NCBI RefSeq assembly: GCF_016616885.1
Contig: NZ_CP067102.1
Span: 806,001 to 870,000 of the forward strand
Reading direction: 5' to 3'
Source: Bradyrhizobium diazoefficiens
GTDB taxonomy: Bacteria > Pseudomonadota > Alphaproteobacteria > Rhizobiales > Xanthobacteraceae
Length of the DNA: 64,000 bases
Position numbers and translations under genes: made by a program. A model generated the notes under the pieces. That model was not told where the DNA came from, made no database searches, and saw only the letters and a list, made by a program, of their open reading frames with translations. Of the stretch, positions 42,523 through 51,565 are shown piece by piece (positions within the stretch are counted from its first letter, which is position 1; the number at the start of each line of letters is the position of its first letter).

Positions 42523-44187
42523 TCAGGTCGACTTGATGTCGACGTCCTTGGTCTCGGGCAGGAACAGGAAGCCGACCACGGCGGTGATCACCGCGAAGAT
42601 GATCGGATACCAGAGACCGGCATAGATATCGCCGGTCGATGCCACGATCGCGAATGCGGTCGCCGGCAGCAGGCCACCGAACCAGCCGTTGCCGATGTGA
42701 TAGGGCAGCGACATCGAGGTGTAGCGGATCTTGGTCGGGAACAGTTCGACCAGCATCGCCGCGATCGGCCCGTAGACCATGGTGACGAAGATCACCAGGA
42801 TGAACAGCAGGCCGATGATCGCCGCGACTTGTGGGCGGAAGATGTCGAACGGATTCGACATCTTCACAATCCCGGTGTCACCCGCCTTCGGATAGCCGGC
42901 CGCCTGCACCGCGGCGAGTAACGCCGGGTTGCTGTCCTTGGCGGTGGCGTAGGCCACCTCCTTGCCGTTGACGACGACCTTGACGCCCGAGCCGGCCGGG
43001 CCGCTGGCGGTCGAGTACTTGACCGACGACTGCGACAGGAACGCGCGTGCGGTGTCGCAAGGCGAGGTGAAGACGCGGGTGCCGACCGGGTTGAACAGAT
43101 CGCCGCAGCCTGCGGGATCGGCCACCACCTCGACCTTGGTCTGCTCGATCGCCTTCTCCAGCGCCGGATTGGCGTTGCTGGTGATCATCTTGAAGATCGG
43201 GAAGAAGGTCAGCGCCGCGATCAGGCAGCCGCCGAGGATGATCGGCTTGCGGCCGATCCTGTCGGACAGGATGCCGAACACGATGAAGAAGCCGGTTCCA
43301 AACAACAGTGACCAGGCGATCAGCAGGTTGGCGGTGTAGCCGTCGACCTTCAGGATCGATTGCAGGAAGAACAGCGCGTAGAACTGGCCGGTGTACCAGA
43401 CCACGCCCTGGCCCATGGTGCCGCCGAGCAGGGCCAGCAGCACCAGCTTGCCGTTCTGCCAGTTGGCGAAGGCTTCCGTCAGGGGCGCCTTGGAGCTCTT
43501 TCCCTCGTCCTTCATCTTCTGGAAGATCGGCGATTCATTGAGGCGCAGCCGGATCCAGACCGAGACGCCGAGCAGGAGCACCGAGACCAGGAACGGGATA
43601 CGCCAGCCCCATGCCGCGAAGTCAGCTTCGCCGGTCGCGGTGCGGGTGAACAGGATCACCAGCAGCGACAGGAACAGGCCCAGCGTCGCCGTGGTCTGGA
43701 TGAAGGACGTGTAGTAGCCGCGCTTGCCGTTGGGCGCATGCTCGGCGACGTAGGTCGCCGCACCGCCATACTCACCGCCGAGCGCAAGGCCCTGCGCGAG
43801 ACGCAGCGCGATCAGGATGACGGGCGCGGCGAAGCCGATCGTCGCGGCACTCGGCAGCAAGCCGACGATGAAGGTCGAAAGACCCATAATCAGGATGGTG
43901 ACGAGGAAGGTGTATTTTCGGCCCACGATGTCGCCGATGCGGCCGAACACGATGGCGCCGAACGGACGCACCAGGAAGCCCGCCGCGAATGCCAGCAACG
44001 CGAAGATGTCGCGCGTGGCCGGCGGATAAGCTGAGAAGAACTGCGCGCCGATGATCGAGGCAAGCGATCCGTAGAGATAGAAGTCGTACCATTCGAAGAC
44101 GGTACCGAGCGAGGAGGCCAGAATGACGAAACGTTCGTCCTTCGTCATACCTCCTGCGCGTGTCTGAGAGACAGCCATTGTCGACAT
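42523..44187 (-). CDS. Metabolite:proton symporter (MFS, MHS/ProP type)
   Basis: A 554-residue twelve-helix permease of the metabolite:H+ symporter group. It starts SLGTVFEWYDFYLYGSLA near 25 (signature helix 1), has GRIGDIVGRKYTFLVTILIMG near 95 and GLALGGEYGGAATYVAEHAP near 145, and a second-half loop LSDRIGRKPIILGG. It has an unusual periplasmic insert of about 100 residues (about 370-470, with two Cys) between helices 8 and 9. The ATG at 44185-44187 has GGGGAG upstream. The substrate is unknown; relatives move alpha-ketoglutarate, citrate or shikimate. Confidence 0.88.
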   Translation of the reverse strand: MSTMAVSQTRAGGMTKDERFVILASSLGTVFEWYDFYLYGSLASIIGAQFFSAYPPATRDIFALLAFAAGFLVRPFGAIVFGRIGDIVGRKYTFLVTILIMGLSTFIVGLLPSAATIGFAAPVILIALRLAQGLALGGEYGGAATYVAEHAPNGKRGYYTSFIQTTATLGLFLSLLVILFTRTATGEADFAAWGWRIPFLVSVLLLGVSVWIRLRLNESPIFQKMKDEGKSSKAPLTEAFANWQNGKLVLLALLGGTMGQGVVWYTGQFYALFFLQSILKVDGYTANLLIAWSLLFGTGFFIVFGILSDRIGRKPIILGGCLIAALTFFPIFKMITSNANPALEKAIEQTKVEVVADPAGCGDLFNPVGTRVFTSPCDTARAFLSQSSVKYSTASGPAGSGVKVVVNGKEVAYATAKDSNPALLAAVQAAGYPKAGDTGIVKMSNPFDIFRPQVAAIIGLLFILVIFVTMVYGPIAAMLVELFPTKIRYTSMSLPYHIGNGWFGGLLPATAFAIVASTGDIYAGLWYPIIFAVITAVVGFLFLPETKDVDIKST

Positions 44188-44493
44188 GTTGCGTTCGCTC
44201 CCCGAATTTCGTTTCCTCACGTCCCGGCTGTCCGGCCCTGCCGGATCAACCCAGGTCTTGCCCCCAAGGTAACATCGGCGTGAAACCTGCCCCAATACGA
44301 CTTTCGGCCTTTCGCACTGACGCGCAACTGACGGTGTGGATCTATAGTGCCGCGGCGCAGCAGACGGCTTGTGGATTAACCCCTTTTCCGCAAAGGAATA
44401 ATGTGCCCTTGCATGCCACGGCCGGTCGGGGAAGAATTGACCATTGCGCCGGTCCGGACTACTGGCCCTGACGTGAATGACAGCAAGAGATCG
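44188..44493. other. Divergent gap between the symporter and the response regulator
   Basis: The 306 bp hold no supported gene and I see no clear operator. Promoters for both neighbours are expected here. The open frame that begins at 44401 is the response regulator's upstream extension. Confidence 0.5.
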
Positions 44494-45165
44494 ATGAGCG
44501 CTCCTCCCCCCCATCTCGTCATTGCCGATGACCATCCGCTGTTCCGCGATGCGCTGCGGCAGGCGGTGGCCGGCGTCCTGAGCACGGCGAAAATCGACGA
44601 GGCCGGGTCGTTCGAGGATCTGACGAAACTCCTGGAGCAGACCTCCGACGTCGACCTGGTCCTGCTCGACCTCTCGATGCCCGGCATCTCCGGCTTCTCC
44701 GGCCTGATTTATTTGCGCGCGCAATACCCGGCGATCCCGGTGGTGATCGTCTCGGCCTCCGACGACAATGCCACGATCCGCCGCTCGCTCGATTTCGGCG
44801 CCTCCGGCTTCATCCCCAAGCGATTCGGTGTCGAGACGCTGCGCGACGCCATCCTCAAGGTCATGGAGGGCGACGTCTGGGTTCCCGCCGACACCGACCT
44901 GTCGGCCGCCGCCGATCCCGACATGACGCGGCTGCGCGACCGTCTGGTGACGCTGACGCCGCAGCAGGTGCGGGTGCTGATGATGCTGTCGGAGGGATTG
45001 CTGAACAAGCAGATCGCCTACGAGCTCGGCGTCTCCGAGGCGACCATCAAGGCGCATGTCTCGGCCATCCTGCAAAAGCTCGGCGTCGAGAGCCGGACCC
45101 AGGCGGTGATCGCGGCCGCGAAGATCGCCGGCGGCCAATGGAAGCAAGGCACGCCGACGGGGTGA
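44494..45165 (+). CDS. LuxR-type response regulator (orphan)
   Basis: A 223-residue NarL/FixJ-type regulator: receiver with DDH (about 12-14), phospho-acceptor D59 in LVLLDLSMPGISG, the KRFG lysine near 108, and a C-terminal LuxR helix-turn-helix (LTPQQVRVLMMLSEGLLNKQIAYELGVSEATIKAHVSAILQKLG). No kinase gene lies beside it; the nearest, the hybrid kinase at 52163, is 7 kb away. The start may lie at the GTG at 44473. Confidence 0.9.
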   Translation: MSAPPPHLVIADDHPLFRDALRQAVAGVLSTAKIDEAGSFEDLTKLLEQTSDVDLVLLDLSMPGISGFSGLIYLRAQYPAIPVVIVSASDDNATIRRSLDFGASGFIPKRFGVETLRDAILKVMEGDVWVPADTDLSAAADPDMTRLRDRLVTLTPQQVRVLMMLSEGLLNKQIAYELGVSEATIKAHVSAILQKLGVESRTQAVIAAAKIAGGQWKQGTPTG

Positions 45166-45441
45166 GACGGCTTGCTCTAGAAGTCGCAGATGTCCGGCCT
45201 TGAGGGCTGAGCGGAATGATTTCGCTCGTAAAGAGCACTGCCGGTTTTGACCCAGAGCTGACCTGGCGCTTATTGCCGCGCTCGCCTGCGCGATTAGATA
45301 GAGCTTGGGCGAAGGGCAAGATTTTGACGCCCGCTGTCGGGCTTGCGAGGTCTCGTTCGTCCTCTGGGTGGGCGCTGCCGAGTTGGCTCCGGGTCGATTT
45401 CGCCGGCGGCGCTGGTCAAGCCCAATGACACGGAGGACGCC

Positions 45442-45819
45442 ATGACTCACGGAATCTTCGTCTGGAATGAGCTCTATACGCGGGATGTCGAGGCGGCCAA
45501 GGGGTTCTATGCCGCGACTGTCGGCTGGACGTTCGAGGGCATGCCGATGCCGGACCGGGACCGCACCTACTGGATCGCCAAGGCGGAGGGCAAGCCGGTG
45601 GCCGGCATCCTCGACATGCGCGGAATCGTTCCCGATGGCGATCCGCCGCACTGGCTGAGCTATCTCGAAGTCGACGATGTCGACCGGCGCGTTGCCGAGA
45701 TCGAGAGAAATGGCGGCAGGATCGTCCGGCAGCCGTTCGACGTCCCCGATTTCGGGCGCATTGCCAACGGGGCGGACGCGACCGGTGCGTTCATGGCCTG
45801 GGTGACCACGAAGCGCTGA
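45442..45819 (+). CDS. VOC-family (glyoxalase-like) protein
   Basis: A 125-residue vicinal-oxygen-chelate protein with two beta-alpha-beta modules: FVWNELYTRDVEAAKGFYAATVGWTFEGM (about 5-35) and HWLSYLEVDDVDRRVAEIERNGGRIV (about 75-100). The N-terminal pattern is that of the metal-binding glyoxalase superfamily. GGAGGAC lies eight bases before the ATG at 45442. The substrate is unknown. Confidence 0.85.
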   Translation: MTHGIFVWNELYTRDVEAAKGFYAATVGWTFEGMPMPDRDRTYWIAKAEGKPVAGILDMRGIVPDGDPPHWLSYLEVDDVDRRVAEIERNGGRIVRQPFDVPDFGRIANGADATGAFMAWVTTKR

Positions 45820-46300
45820 CCGGCCGCATCGGACTCCGGAGCCGCCCGTCAAGGCTTCGGCCCCTTGGCCCTGACGTCTGCAAGACGAATTTTGCAACCT
45901 GCTCGATCGGCGCGACGCTCTTGGCGGCGCGGCGCCTTTCGAGCGACGACAGCACATGGCTCGATATCTGCGTTCATCGCTCGTGGCGGGCAATCACACT
46001 CGAAGCTGCTAATTGAGGGCCTTCGGAAAGCGAGACTGCCCGAGTGAGCCCGGCGCGCCTTGTGCCCGACGAACTGATCGAACACGCCGCAATTTGTTGC
46101 GATGCATGAGTCCGGTTTTGGCCCATTCCGGAAGTTCAACGATGTCGCCTTTTGCGCCGCTGTTGGTTGACAAGCTGACATCGAGAAATTCGCGTTCTTC
46201 AAAACAACTGCTTTTATGAGTTCGGGCCCCGGGCCACCCCAAGCTCTTGTGTTGCACCTTGGGCAAAACAGCAGCGGCTGGGTCAATCAACCCGCATAAA
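45820..46300. other. Gene-free degenerate region
   Basis: No complete gene is supported. The reverse strand holds short frames such as AKTGLMHRNKLRRVRSVRRAQGA with the look of remnants that recur as spurious frames in many Bradyrhizobium genomes. The sequence is AT-richer than its neighbours from about 46140 to 46330. It may be decayed mobile DNA; that is inference. Confidence 0.45.
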
Positions 46301-46905
46301 AATATTCCACTTTACCGAAATTCGGTTTTGTCGTATGTATCGCCCATCCTGATCCGGCGAAAAGGGGCGGTCGTACGTCGTCACGAGCCGCGGATCGGGC
46401 TGCGGTGGACGCGAGCGGCGCCGTCGCGGATGTGAGTGGCAGGGTGGGGCAGTGGATTGAGCCGAGCCCCGTGAGCGACTTGCAAGCCGCGTTGTACGAA
46501 CGGCGCTCAATGCCTGTGACGCCCTTGGGCGGAGCAGGGCATGTCCGGCGAAGCCTTTTGGCGAAGCCGGAAGCCTGCGTACGGCAAAACCGTGTGGTCC
46601 TGGCCGTCGTCGCTACGGTCAAGCTCTTTGCGAATGCGGCATTGGCGCCAACCGGCGCGGTGTCGGCGAATTTCGCGAGGCGAGGGAGGCCAGAAGGAAT
46701 TCGGCTCCCGGGAGAGCACGGCATAAGCCGTCCAACCATTGCGCAGGGAAGGCCGTGTGTTCGGCTACACCTGTATGCCGCTGTGCAGTTCTTTTTGCGC
46801 TACATGCGCACAGCGGACCGTGGGTGCCAGCCGGCACCCGGCCTTCCCCGCGCCCTTTCTGTTGAGGGCGTGATGAGGAGAGCAAAACTCGGGCGGAATA
46901 AGCCG
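46300..46905. repeat. Large dispersed repeat of the Bradyrhizobium type
   Basis: About 600 bp that does not read as a protein in any frame. I recognise the wording near its right end (GCGCAGGGAAGGCCG at about 46740-46755, then CGGCCTTCCCCGCGCCC near 46840) from a repeat scattered through Bradyrhizobium genomes, but the recognition is from memory. The two words are complementary: GGGAAGGCCG and CGGCCTTCCC pair, about 85 bp apart. The left part (near 46312-46400) also resembles such copies. The copy is probably decayed. Confidence 0.45.
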
Positions 46906-46972
46906 CGAGAGTGAGAACGCGTGTCTGCGGTTGAAATATCCATGGAGGATGGCGATGTCGCCGAGCCCCACT

Positions 46973-49810
46973 CTATCCCCGCCGCCTTTCGAGGCCTTCC
47001 AACAACTCATTGGCCGCCTCGATATACTCCGTCTCGGAGCCATCGGCAAAACTCTCGAGCGCCGATTGGAGCAATTGCTTCGCTTCCCCGCGGTCGGCAA
47101 CGAGTCTTGCCAGATCGATCGCGGTGCGCAATTCCCAGGCTTTCGCCCCCGTGCGGCGGCCCAGCTCCAGCGATTGCAAAAGACTGGCCTCCGCATGCTC
47201 GATGTTCGGCTCGGGAAGCGACAACAGCACCTTGCCCTTCATCCGCAGCAGCTCGGGCATGTACAGACGATCGCCACTTTGCTCGACGAGACGGATCGCA
47301 TCGTCGATCAACTGCGCGCTTCGCTCGACCTGTCCAAGCGCCAGATGCCCCTGAACCAGCGCGATGTTGAACGTGGTGGTGAGCAGCTCGTAGCCGGAAT
47401 CGTGGAGCTCCTGCAGGCAGCGCTCGATCGTCGCGACGCCGCTCGCCGCGTCCCCGCGCCGGATCGCGAGCTCGCCTTTGACGCCTCGGCCGACGGCGAG
47501 ATAAGGCCCCATCGAGCGTGACTCGGCGTGAGCGATGAAGCGGTCGATGTTCGCTTCCGCGGCATCGAGGTCGCCGCTCCAGAGATCGATCGAGACCGCC
47601 CAGATCAGGGCGATGCACAGCGTGATCGGATGATCCATCTGCGCGGCCTCACCGACCGTCTGCTGCGCCAGCTGCCGCGCCTGCTCGGGGCGGCCCTGCA
47701 ACCACAGTTCGCGCGCCAGCGAGATGCCGGCCCGATTGCGATGGTCGAAGCCATAGACCGTGCTGATCCGCTCCGTGCCGGGACCACGCCAGGCGGCCTC
47801 CAGCATCTTCAGCGCATCGCGATGCTCGCCACCGAGGTGCAGCGAGACGCCGAGCAGGGACTGCGCGAGTGCGAGCGAGGCAGGATCGCCAAGTGCTTCG
47901 GCGACGATGAGGCTCTGTTGCGCGTAACCAAGCGCGGCCTCGAACTGACCGATCCGCTCATGGAAGATGTGCATGCGGCCGAACAATTGGAGCTGGTTCG
48001 GCGCATCGCCGAGCGCTCCCGCGATGGCAAGGGCCCGGGTCAGGGCGCTGCGCGCGGCTTCGCTGCCGCCGCGCGTGAACATCAAGGTCAATCCGAGCGC
48101 GGCCTGGAGGTGCATCTCGTCGGTGCTGCCGCGCGAGGCGGGATCGATCGCCAGCAGCGCCCGCTCGGACCACCGCCGGCATTCGGTCAGCAGCGACATC
48201 GCCAGGAAGATAGGGGCTGCCGCAGCGGCGAGCGCAATGCCGATGCCGACATTGCCGCTTGGGCCAAAGCTCCAGTCGAGCGCGGCGCGCACGTTGTGAA
48301 GCGCCGAGAAATGGATCGCGCGCTCGTCGGCGCTCGGTAGCGTCGCCCATTTGGTGCCCGCCTGCCCGAGCCAGCGCCGGTAATAGGTGGCATGGCAGGC
48401 GGCGAGGGCCGATCCGTCGTCCTCGATCCCAAGCAGATAGGCGCGCGTGGTGTCGAGCAGACGGTAGCGCATCATTGCGCCGATCGGGCGCGGTACGACC
48501 ATCGATTTGGCGACGAGGCTGTCGATGGCCTCGAACAGAAGCGAGCGGTCGACCTGCTGGTCGGGCACGACCTCGAGCGCGGCGTCGATGGTGAAATGAC
48601 CGGCGAAAACCGCAAGCCTGCGCAGCACGAGGCGTTCAAGCTCGGACAGCAGCCCGTAGCTCCAGTCCAGCGTCGCCTGCAGCGTCTTCTGCCGCGGCGG
48701 TGCGGTCCGCTGCCCCTGCCAGAGCAGATTGAGACGCTCGTCGAGCAGCGTTGCCGTCTGCTCCAGGCCGTAGGCTTCGACCCGCGCGGCGGCGAGCTCG
48801 ATCGCGAGCGCCATGCCGTTGAGCTTGCGGCAGATTCTGGCGGCGATGGCGGCATTGGAATCGTCGAGCGCGATCCGGGCGCCTCCAGCGGTTGCGCGTT
48901 CGAGGAAGAGCTCGAGGGCCGGATAGGTCCGGGCAACGGCGGCCGTCAGCCCGGACCCATCGGGCGGAACGGCAAGCGGGGCCAGCCGATAGACCTGCTC
49001 GCCCTCGACGCGCAGCGCCTCGCGGCTCGTCGCCAGGATGTGGACCTGCGGCGCGGCCTGAAAGATCTCGGCGGCGAGCGGCGCTGCCGCCGCGATCACA
49101 TGTTCGCAATTGTCCAGAACCAGCAGCATGCGCTTGTCTTGCAGATGCGCGAGCAAGGCGGGCATCGGATCGTCGGCCTGGGCCGGCAGTCCGAGCATCA
49201 ACAGAAGCGAGGTGATCACGAGATCGGGATCGCTGAGGGCGGCAAGATCAACAAAGTGCGCAGCATCGTCGAATGTCGCGAGCAGATCGTGCGCGATGGC
49301 GACCGCAACGGCCGTCTTGCCGACGCCGCCCGGCCCCACGATCGTGACGAAGCGGGATGTGACGAGCTTGTCCGACACATTGGCGATCGTGTCGGCACGT
49401 CCGACCATCCGCTGCAATCGGTTGGGCAGCTTGACGGGCGGCAATTCCACCTGGGGCGCGAGACGGCGCTCTGTTCGGATACCGATCTGCGAGATCGGCG
49501 CCACGAAGCAATAGCCACGGCCCGACAGCGTGGTGATGTAGCGGGCGCCGTCCTTGCCGTCGCCGAGCGCTTTTCGTAGCGCTGCGATATGGAAGCGCAG
49601 ATTGGTCTCTTCGACGCGCATGCCGGGCCAGACCAGGCCCATCAAATCCCATTTGCTGATGACTTCGTTCGGTCGCGACATCAGCGCGATCAGCGTATCG
49701 AAGCTCTTGGCGCCCATCGGCAGCGCGACGCCGTCGCGCGTCACCAATCTTTCATGCGGCGTCACGGTGAATGGTCCGAACGAGAGTGTTGTTGCTGCAG
49801 GCTCGGTCAT
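46973..49810 (-). CDS. Winged-helix / NTPase / TPR regulator (AfsR-SARP-like architecture)
   Basis: A 945-residue multidomain regulator. An OmpR/PhoB-type winged helix (about 8-105; GAKSFDTLIALMSRPNEVISKWDL...GRGYCFVAP) precedes an NB-ARC-like NTPase with P-loop GPGGVGKT (159-166) and a Walker B-like RMLLVLDNCEHV near 245. GMALAIELAAARVEAYG then DWSYGLLSELERLVLRRLAVFAG follow, typical of this ATPase type. The C-terminal 400 residues form TPR-like helical repeats. Such proteins switch on a nearby gene in an ATP-dependent way. It diverges from ohr across 196 bp carrying CTCACAAC direct repeats. The ATG at 49808-49810 starts the winged helix. Confidence 0.88.
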   Translation of the reverse strand: MTEPAATTLSFGPFTVTPHERLVTRDGVALPMGAKSFDTLIALMSRPNEVISKWDLMGLVWPGMRVEETNLRFHIAALRKALGDGKDGARYITTLSGRGYCFVAPISQIGIRTERRLAPQVELPPVKLPNRLQRMVGRADTIANVSDKLVTSRFVTIVGPGGVGKTAVAVAIAHDLLATFDDAAHFVDLAALSDPDLVITSLLLMLGLPAQADDPMPALLAHLQDKRMLLVLDNCEHVIAAAAPLAAEIFQAAPQVHILATSREALRVEGEQVYRLAPLAVPPDGSGLTAAVARTYPALELFLERATAGGARIALDDSNAAIAARICRKLNGMALAIELAAARVEAYGLEQTATLLDERLNLLWQGQRTAPPRQKTLQATLDWSYGLLSELERLVLRRLAVFAGHFTIDAALEVVPDQQVDRSLLFEAIDSLVAKSMVVPRPIGAMMRYRLLDTTRAYLLGIEDDGSALAACHATYYRRWLGQAGTKWATLPSADERAIHFSALHNVRAALDWSFGPSGNVGIGIALAAAAAPIFLAMSLLTECRRWSERALLAIDPASRGSTDEMHLQAALGLTLMFTRGGSEAARSALTRALAIAGALGDAPNQLQLFGRMHIFHERIGQFEAALGYAQQSLIVAEALGDPASLALAQSLLGVSLHLGGEHRDALKMLEAAWRGPGTERISTVYGFDHRNRAGISLARELWLQGRPEQARQLAQQTVGEAAQMDHPITLCIALIWAVSIDLWSGDLDAAEANIDRFIAHAESRSMGPYLAVGRGVKGELAIRRGDAASGVATIERCLQELHDSGYELLTTTFNIALVQGHLALGQVERSAQLIDDAIRLVEQSGDRLYMPELLRMKGKVLLSLPEPNIEHAEASLLQSLELGRRTGAKAWELRTAIDLARLVADRGEAKQLLQSALESFADGSETEYIEAANELLEGLERRRG

Positions 49811-49903
49811 CACGAAATCTTGCTCATTTGCAGAACCGGATAACCAGCGCGCGGCGATCCGGCAAGTCCGCCCTTGCAGCGGCATCAAGCCGCGTTTGCA
49901 GGC

Positions 49904-49945
49904 CTCGTAACACGGTTCCCGGCGGGCCTCACAACTTCTCACAAC
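49904..49945. promoter_or_regulatory. Direct repeats in the regulator/ohr promoter gap
   Basis: CTCACAAC occurs at 49928-49935 and 49938-49945 with a 10-bp period, and a related CTCGTAAC lies at 49904-49911. OmpR/PhoB-type winged helices bind such direct repeats about one turn apart. The neighbouring regulator has that domain, so this is a good operator candidate. Confidence 0.5.
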
Positions 49946-50006
49946 ACTAAACGGGTGCCCTGAGTAGCACGCTGATATTCAGTTGCGTAACGGCAAGGAG
50001 ACTCTC

Positions 50007-50426
50007 ATGAGCCATACGGAAGAATTGCTCTACACGGCGCGGACCCACACCACCGGTGGGCGCCAGGACGGCATGTCCCGCAGTTCTGACGGCCGCCTCG
50101 ACGTGCGACTGTCGCCACCGGGCGGCGCGGGCATCGGCACCAATCCCGAGCAATTGTTCGCGGCTGGCTGGTCCGCCTGCTTCGAAGGCGCGATGGAAAT
50201 CGCAGCCCGCAAGCGGAAAATCGTGCTTCCAAGCAAAAGCGCGATCGACGCAGAAATCGATCTTGTCCTCGATGCGGGAGCCTACGCGCTCAGAGCGCGC
50301 CTCGGTGTCAGCCTGCCCGGCCTCGATCGCGACGTCGCGCGCGATCTCATCGATGAGGCGCACCAGACCTGCCCCTATTCCAGGGCCGTTCGCGGCAACA
50401 TCGACGTCACCATCGATCTGATCTGA
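50007..50426 (+). CDS. Ohr-type organic hydroperoxide reductase (OsmC family)
   Basis: A 139-residue OsmC/Ohr protein. The two catalytic cysteines are C58 in FAAGWSACFEGAM and C122 in EAHQTCPYSRAVRGN, the usual pair that reduces organic peroxides with a lipoyl or thiol donor. The GGRQDGMSRSSDGRLDVRL start and GTNPEQLFAAG motif are diagnostic of Ohr rather than OsmC. AAGGAG lies six bases before the ATG at 50007. It opens a three-gene operon. Confidence 0.92.
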   Translation: MSHTEELLYTARTHTTGGRQDGMSRSSDGRLDVRLSPPGGAGIGTNPEQLFAAGWSACFEGAMEIAARKRKIVLPSKSAIDAEIDLVLDAGAYALRARLGVSLPGLDRDVARDLIDEAHQTCPYSRAVRGNIDVTIDLI

Positions 50427-50460
50427 CAACTTCGACAACCATCAACAAGGTACCAAGATC

Positions 50461-51492
50461 ATGAAACAGATTCTCGACCAGCATCGCCGCCAATTTCTCG
50501 GTGTCGCAGCCGGGACCGTCGCCGTCGGGCTCGGCGTGACCGGCCTCGTGCGCGGCGAAACAGAGACGCCGCGATCGTCCGCAACCAATGCGTCGTTCGG
50601 CACGATCAAGCAGATCGATGCCGGTGTGCTGAATGTCGGCTACGCCGAAGTCGGCCCCGCGACCGGCCCGGTGGCAATCCTCCTCCACGGCTGGCCCTAC
50701 GACATCCATAGCTTCGTCGACGTCGCGCCGATCCTGGCGCAGGCCGGCTACCGCGTCATCATCCCCTATTTGCGCGGCTATGGCTCGACGCACTTCCTCT
50801 CCAGCGAAACGCTGCGCAACGGTGAGCCGGCCGCGCTGGCGACCGATATCATCGCGCTGATGGATGCGCTCGACATCAAGAAGGCCGTGATTGCCGGCTT
50901 CGACTGGGGCGCGCGCACCGCCGATATCATCGCGGCGCTGTGGCCGGAGCGCTGCCGCGCCCTGGTGTCGGTCAGCGGCTATCTGATCTCCAGCCAGGCT
51001 GCCGGCAACGCGCCGCTGCCGCCGGCGGCCGAGCTGCAATGGTGGTACCAGTTCTATTTCGCGACCGAGCGCGGCCGCGCCGGCTACGAGAAGTACACGC
51101 ATGATTTCGCAAAGCTGATCTGGAAGCTGGCCTCGCCGCAGTGGAAGTTCGACGACGCCACTTTCGATCGCAGTGCCAAGGCCTTCGAGAACAAGGATCA
51201 TGTCGCGATCACGATCCACAATTATCGCTGGCGGCTCGGCCTCGCAAAGGGCGAGGCGAAATACGAGGAGATCGAGAAGAAGCTCGCGGCAACGCCGGTC
51301 ATCGACGTGCCGACCATCACGATGGAAGGCGACGCCAACGGCGCGCCGCATCCCGATCCCAGCGCCTACGCCAAGAGATTCTCCGGCCGCTACGACTATC
51401 GTCTGATCACCGGCGGCATCGGTCACAATTTGCCGCAGGAGGCGCCGCAAGCCTTTGCCAAGGCCGTCATCGAGGCCGAGGGCGGCGCCTGA
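50461..51492 (+). CDS. Tat-exported alpha/beta hydrolase with Asp nucleophile
   Basis: A 343-residue alpha/beta-hydrolase. A twin-arginine signal is at the N-terminus (HRRQFLGVAAG, R9-R10), followed by a hydrophobic stretch to about 30. Active-site features are the oxyanion LLHGWPYD near 75, the nucleophile elbow GFDWGA with D148, and the His in GGIGHNLPQEAP near 320. An Asp nucleophile marks epoxide hydrolase or haloalkane dehalogenase relatives. It would act folded in the periplasm. It starts 34 bp after ohr. Confidence 0.9.
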   Translation: MKQILDQHRRQFLGVAAGTVAVGLGVTGLVRGETETPRSSATNASFGTIKQIDAGVLNVGYAEVGPATGPVAILLHGWPYDIHSFVDVAPILAQAGYRVIIPYLRGYGSTHFLSSETLRNGEPAALATDIIALMDALDIKKAVIAGFDWGARTADIIAALWPERCRALVSVSGYLISSQAAGNAPLPPAAELQWWYQFYFATERGRAGYEKYTHDFAKLIWKLASPQWKFDDATFDRSAKAFENKDHVAITIHNYRWRLGLAKGEAKYEEIEKKLAATPVIDVPTITMEGDANGAPHPDPSAYAKRFSGRYDYRLITGGIGHNLPQEAPQAFAKAVIEAEGGA

Positions 51493-51565
51493 GCGCTCGT
51501 TCAAGACCTCGGTCCGGCGCATGCGGACCGAGGGCTACGCCGCGATCCCCGCTTGATGAAACGTC

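Noticed and set aside
45216..45428. Short forward frame between the response regulator and the VOC gene
   Set aside because: No ribosome-binding site, no domain and an Arg/Ser/Leu-rich composition typical of chance frames.
44188..45993. N-terminal extension of the symporter frame up to 45993
   Set aside because: The extension is antisense to the response regulator and VOC genes and has no membrane or known domain; the family start is at 44187.
46405..46914. Forward and reverse frames in the 46.3-46.9 kb region
   Set aside because: The sequence resembles a dispersed non-coding repeat. The frames differ in every strand and phase and match no domain.
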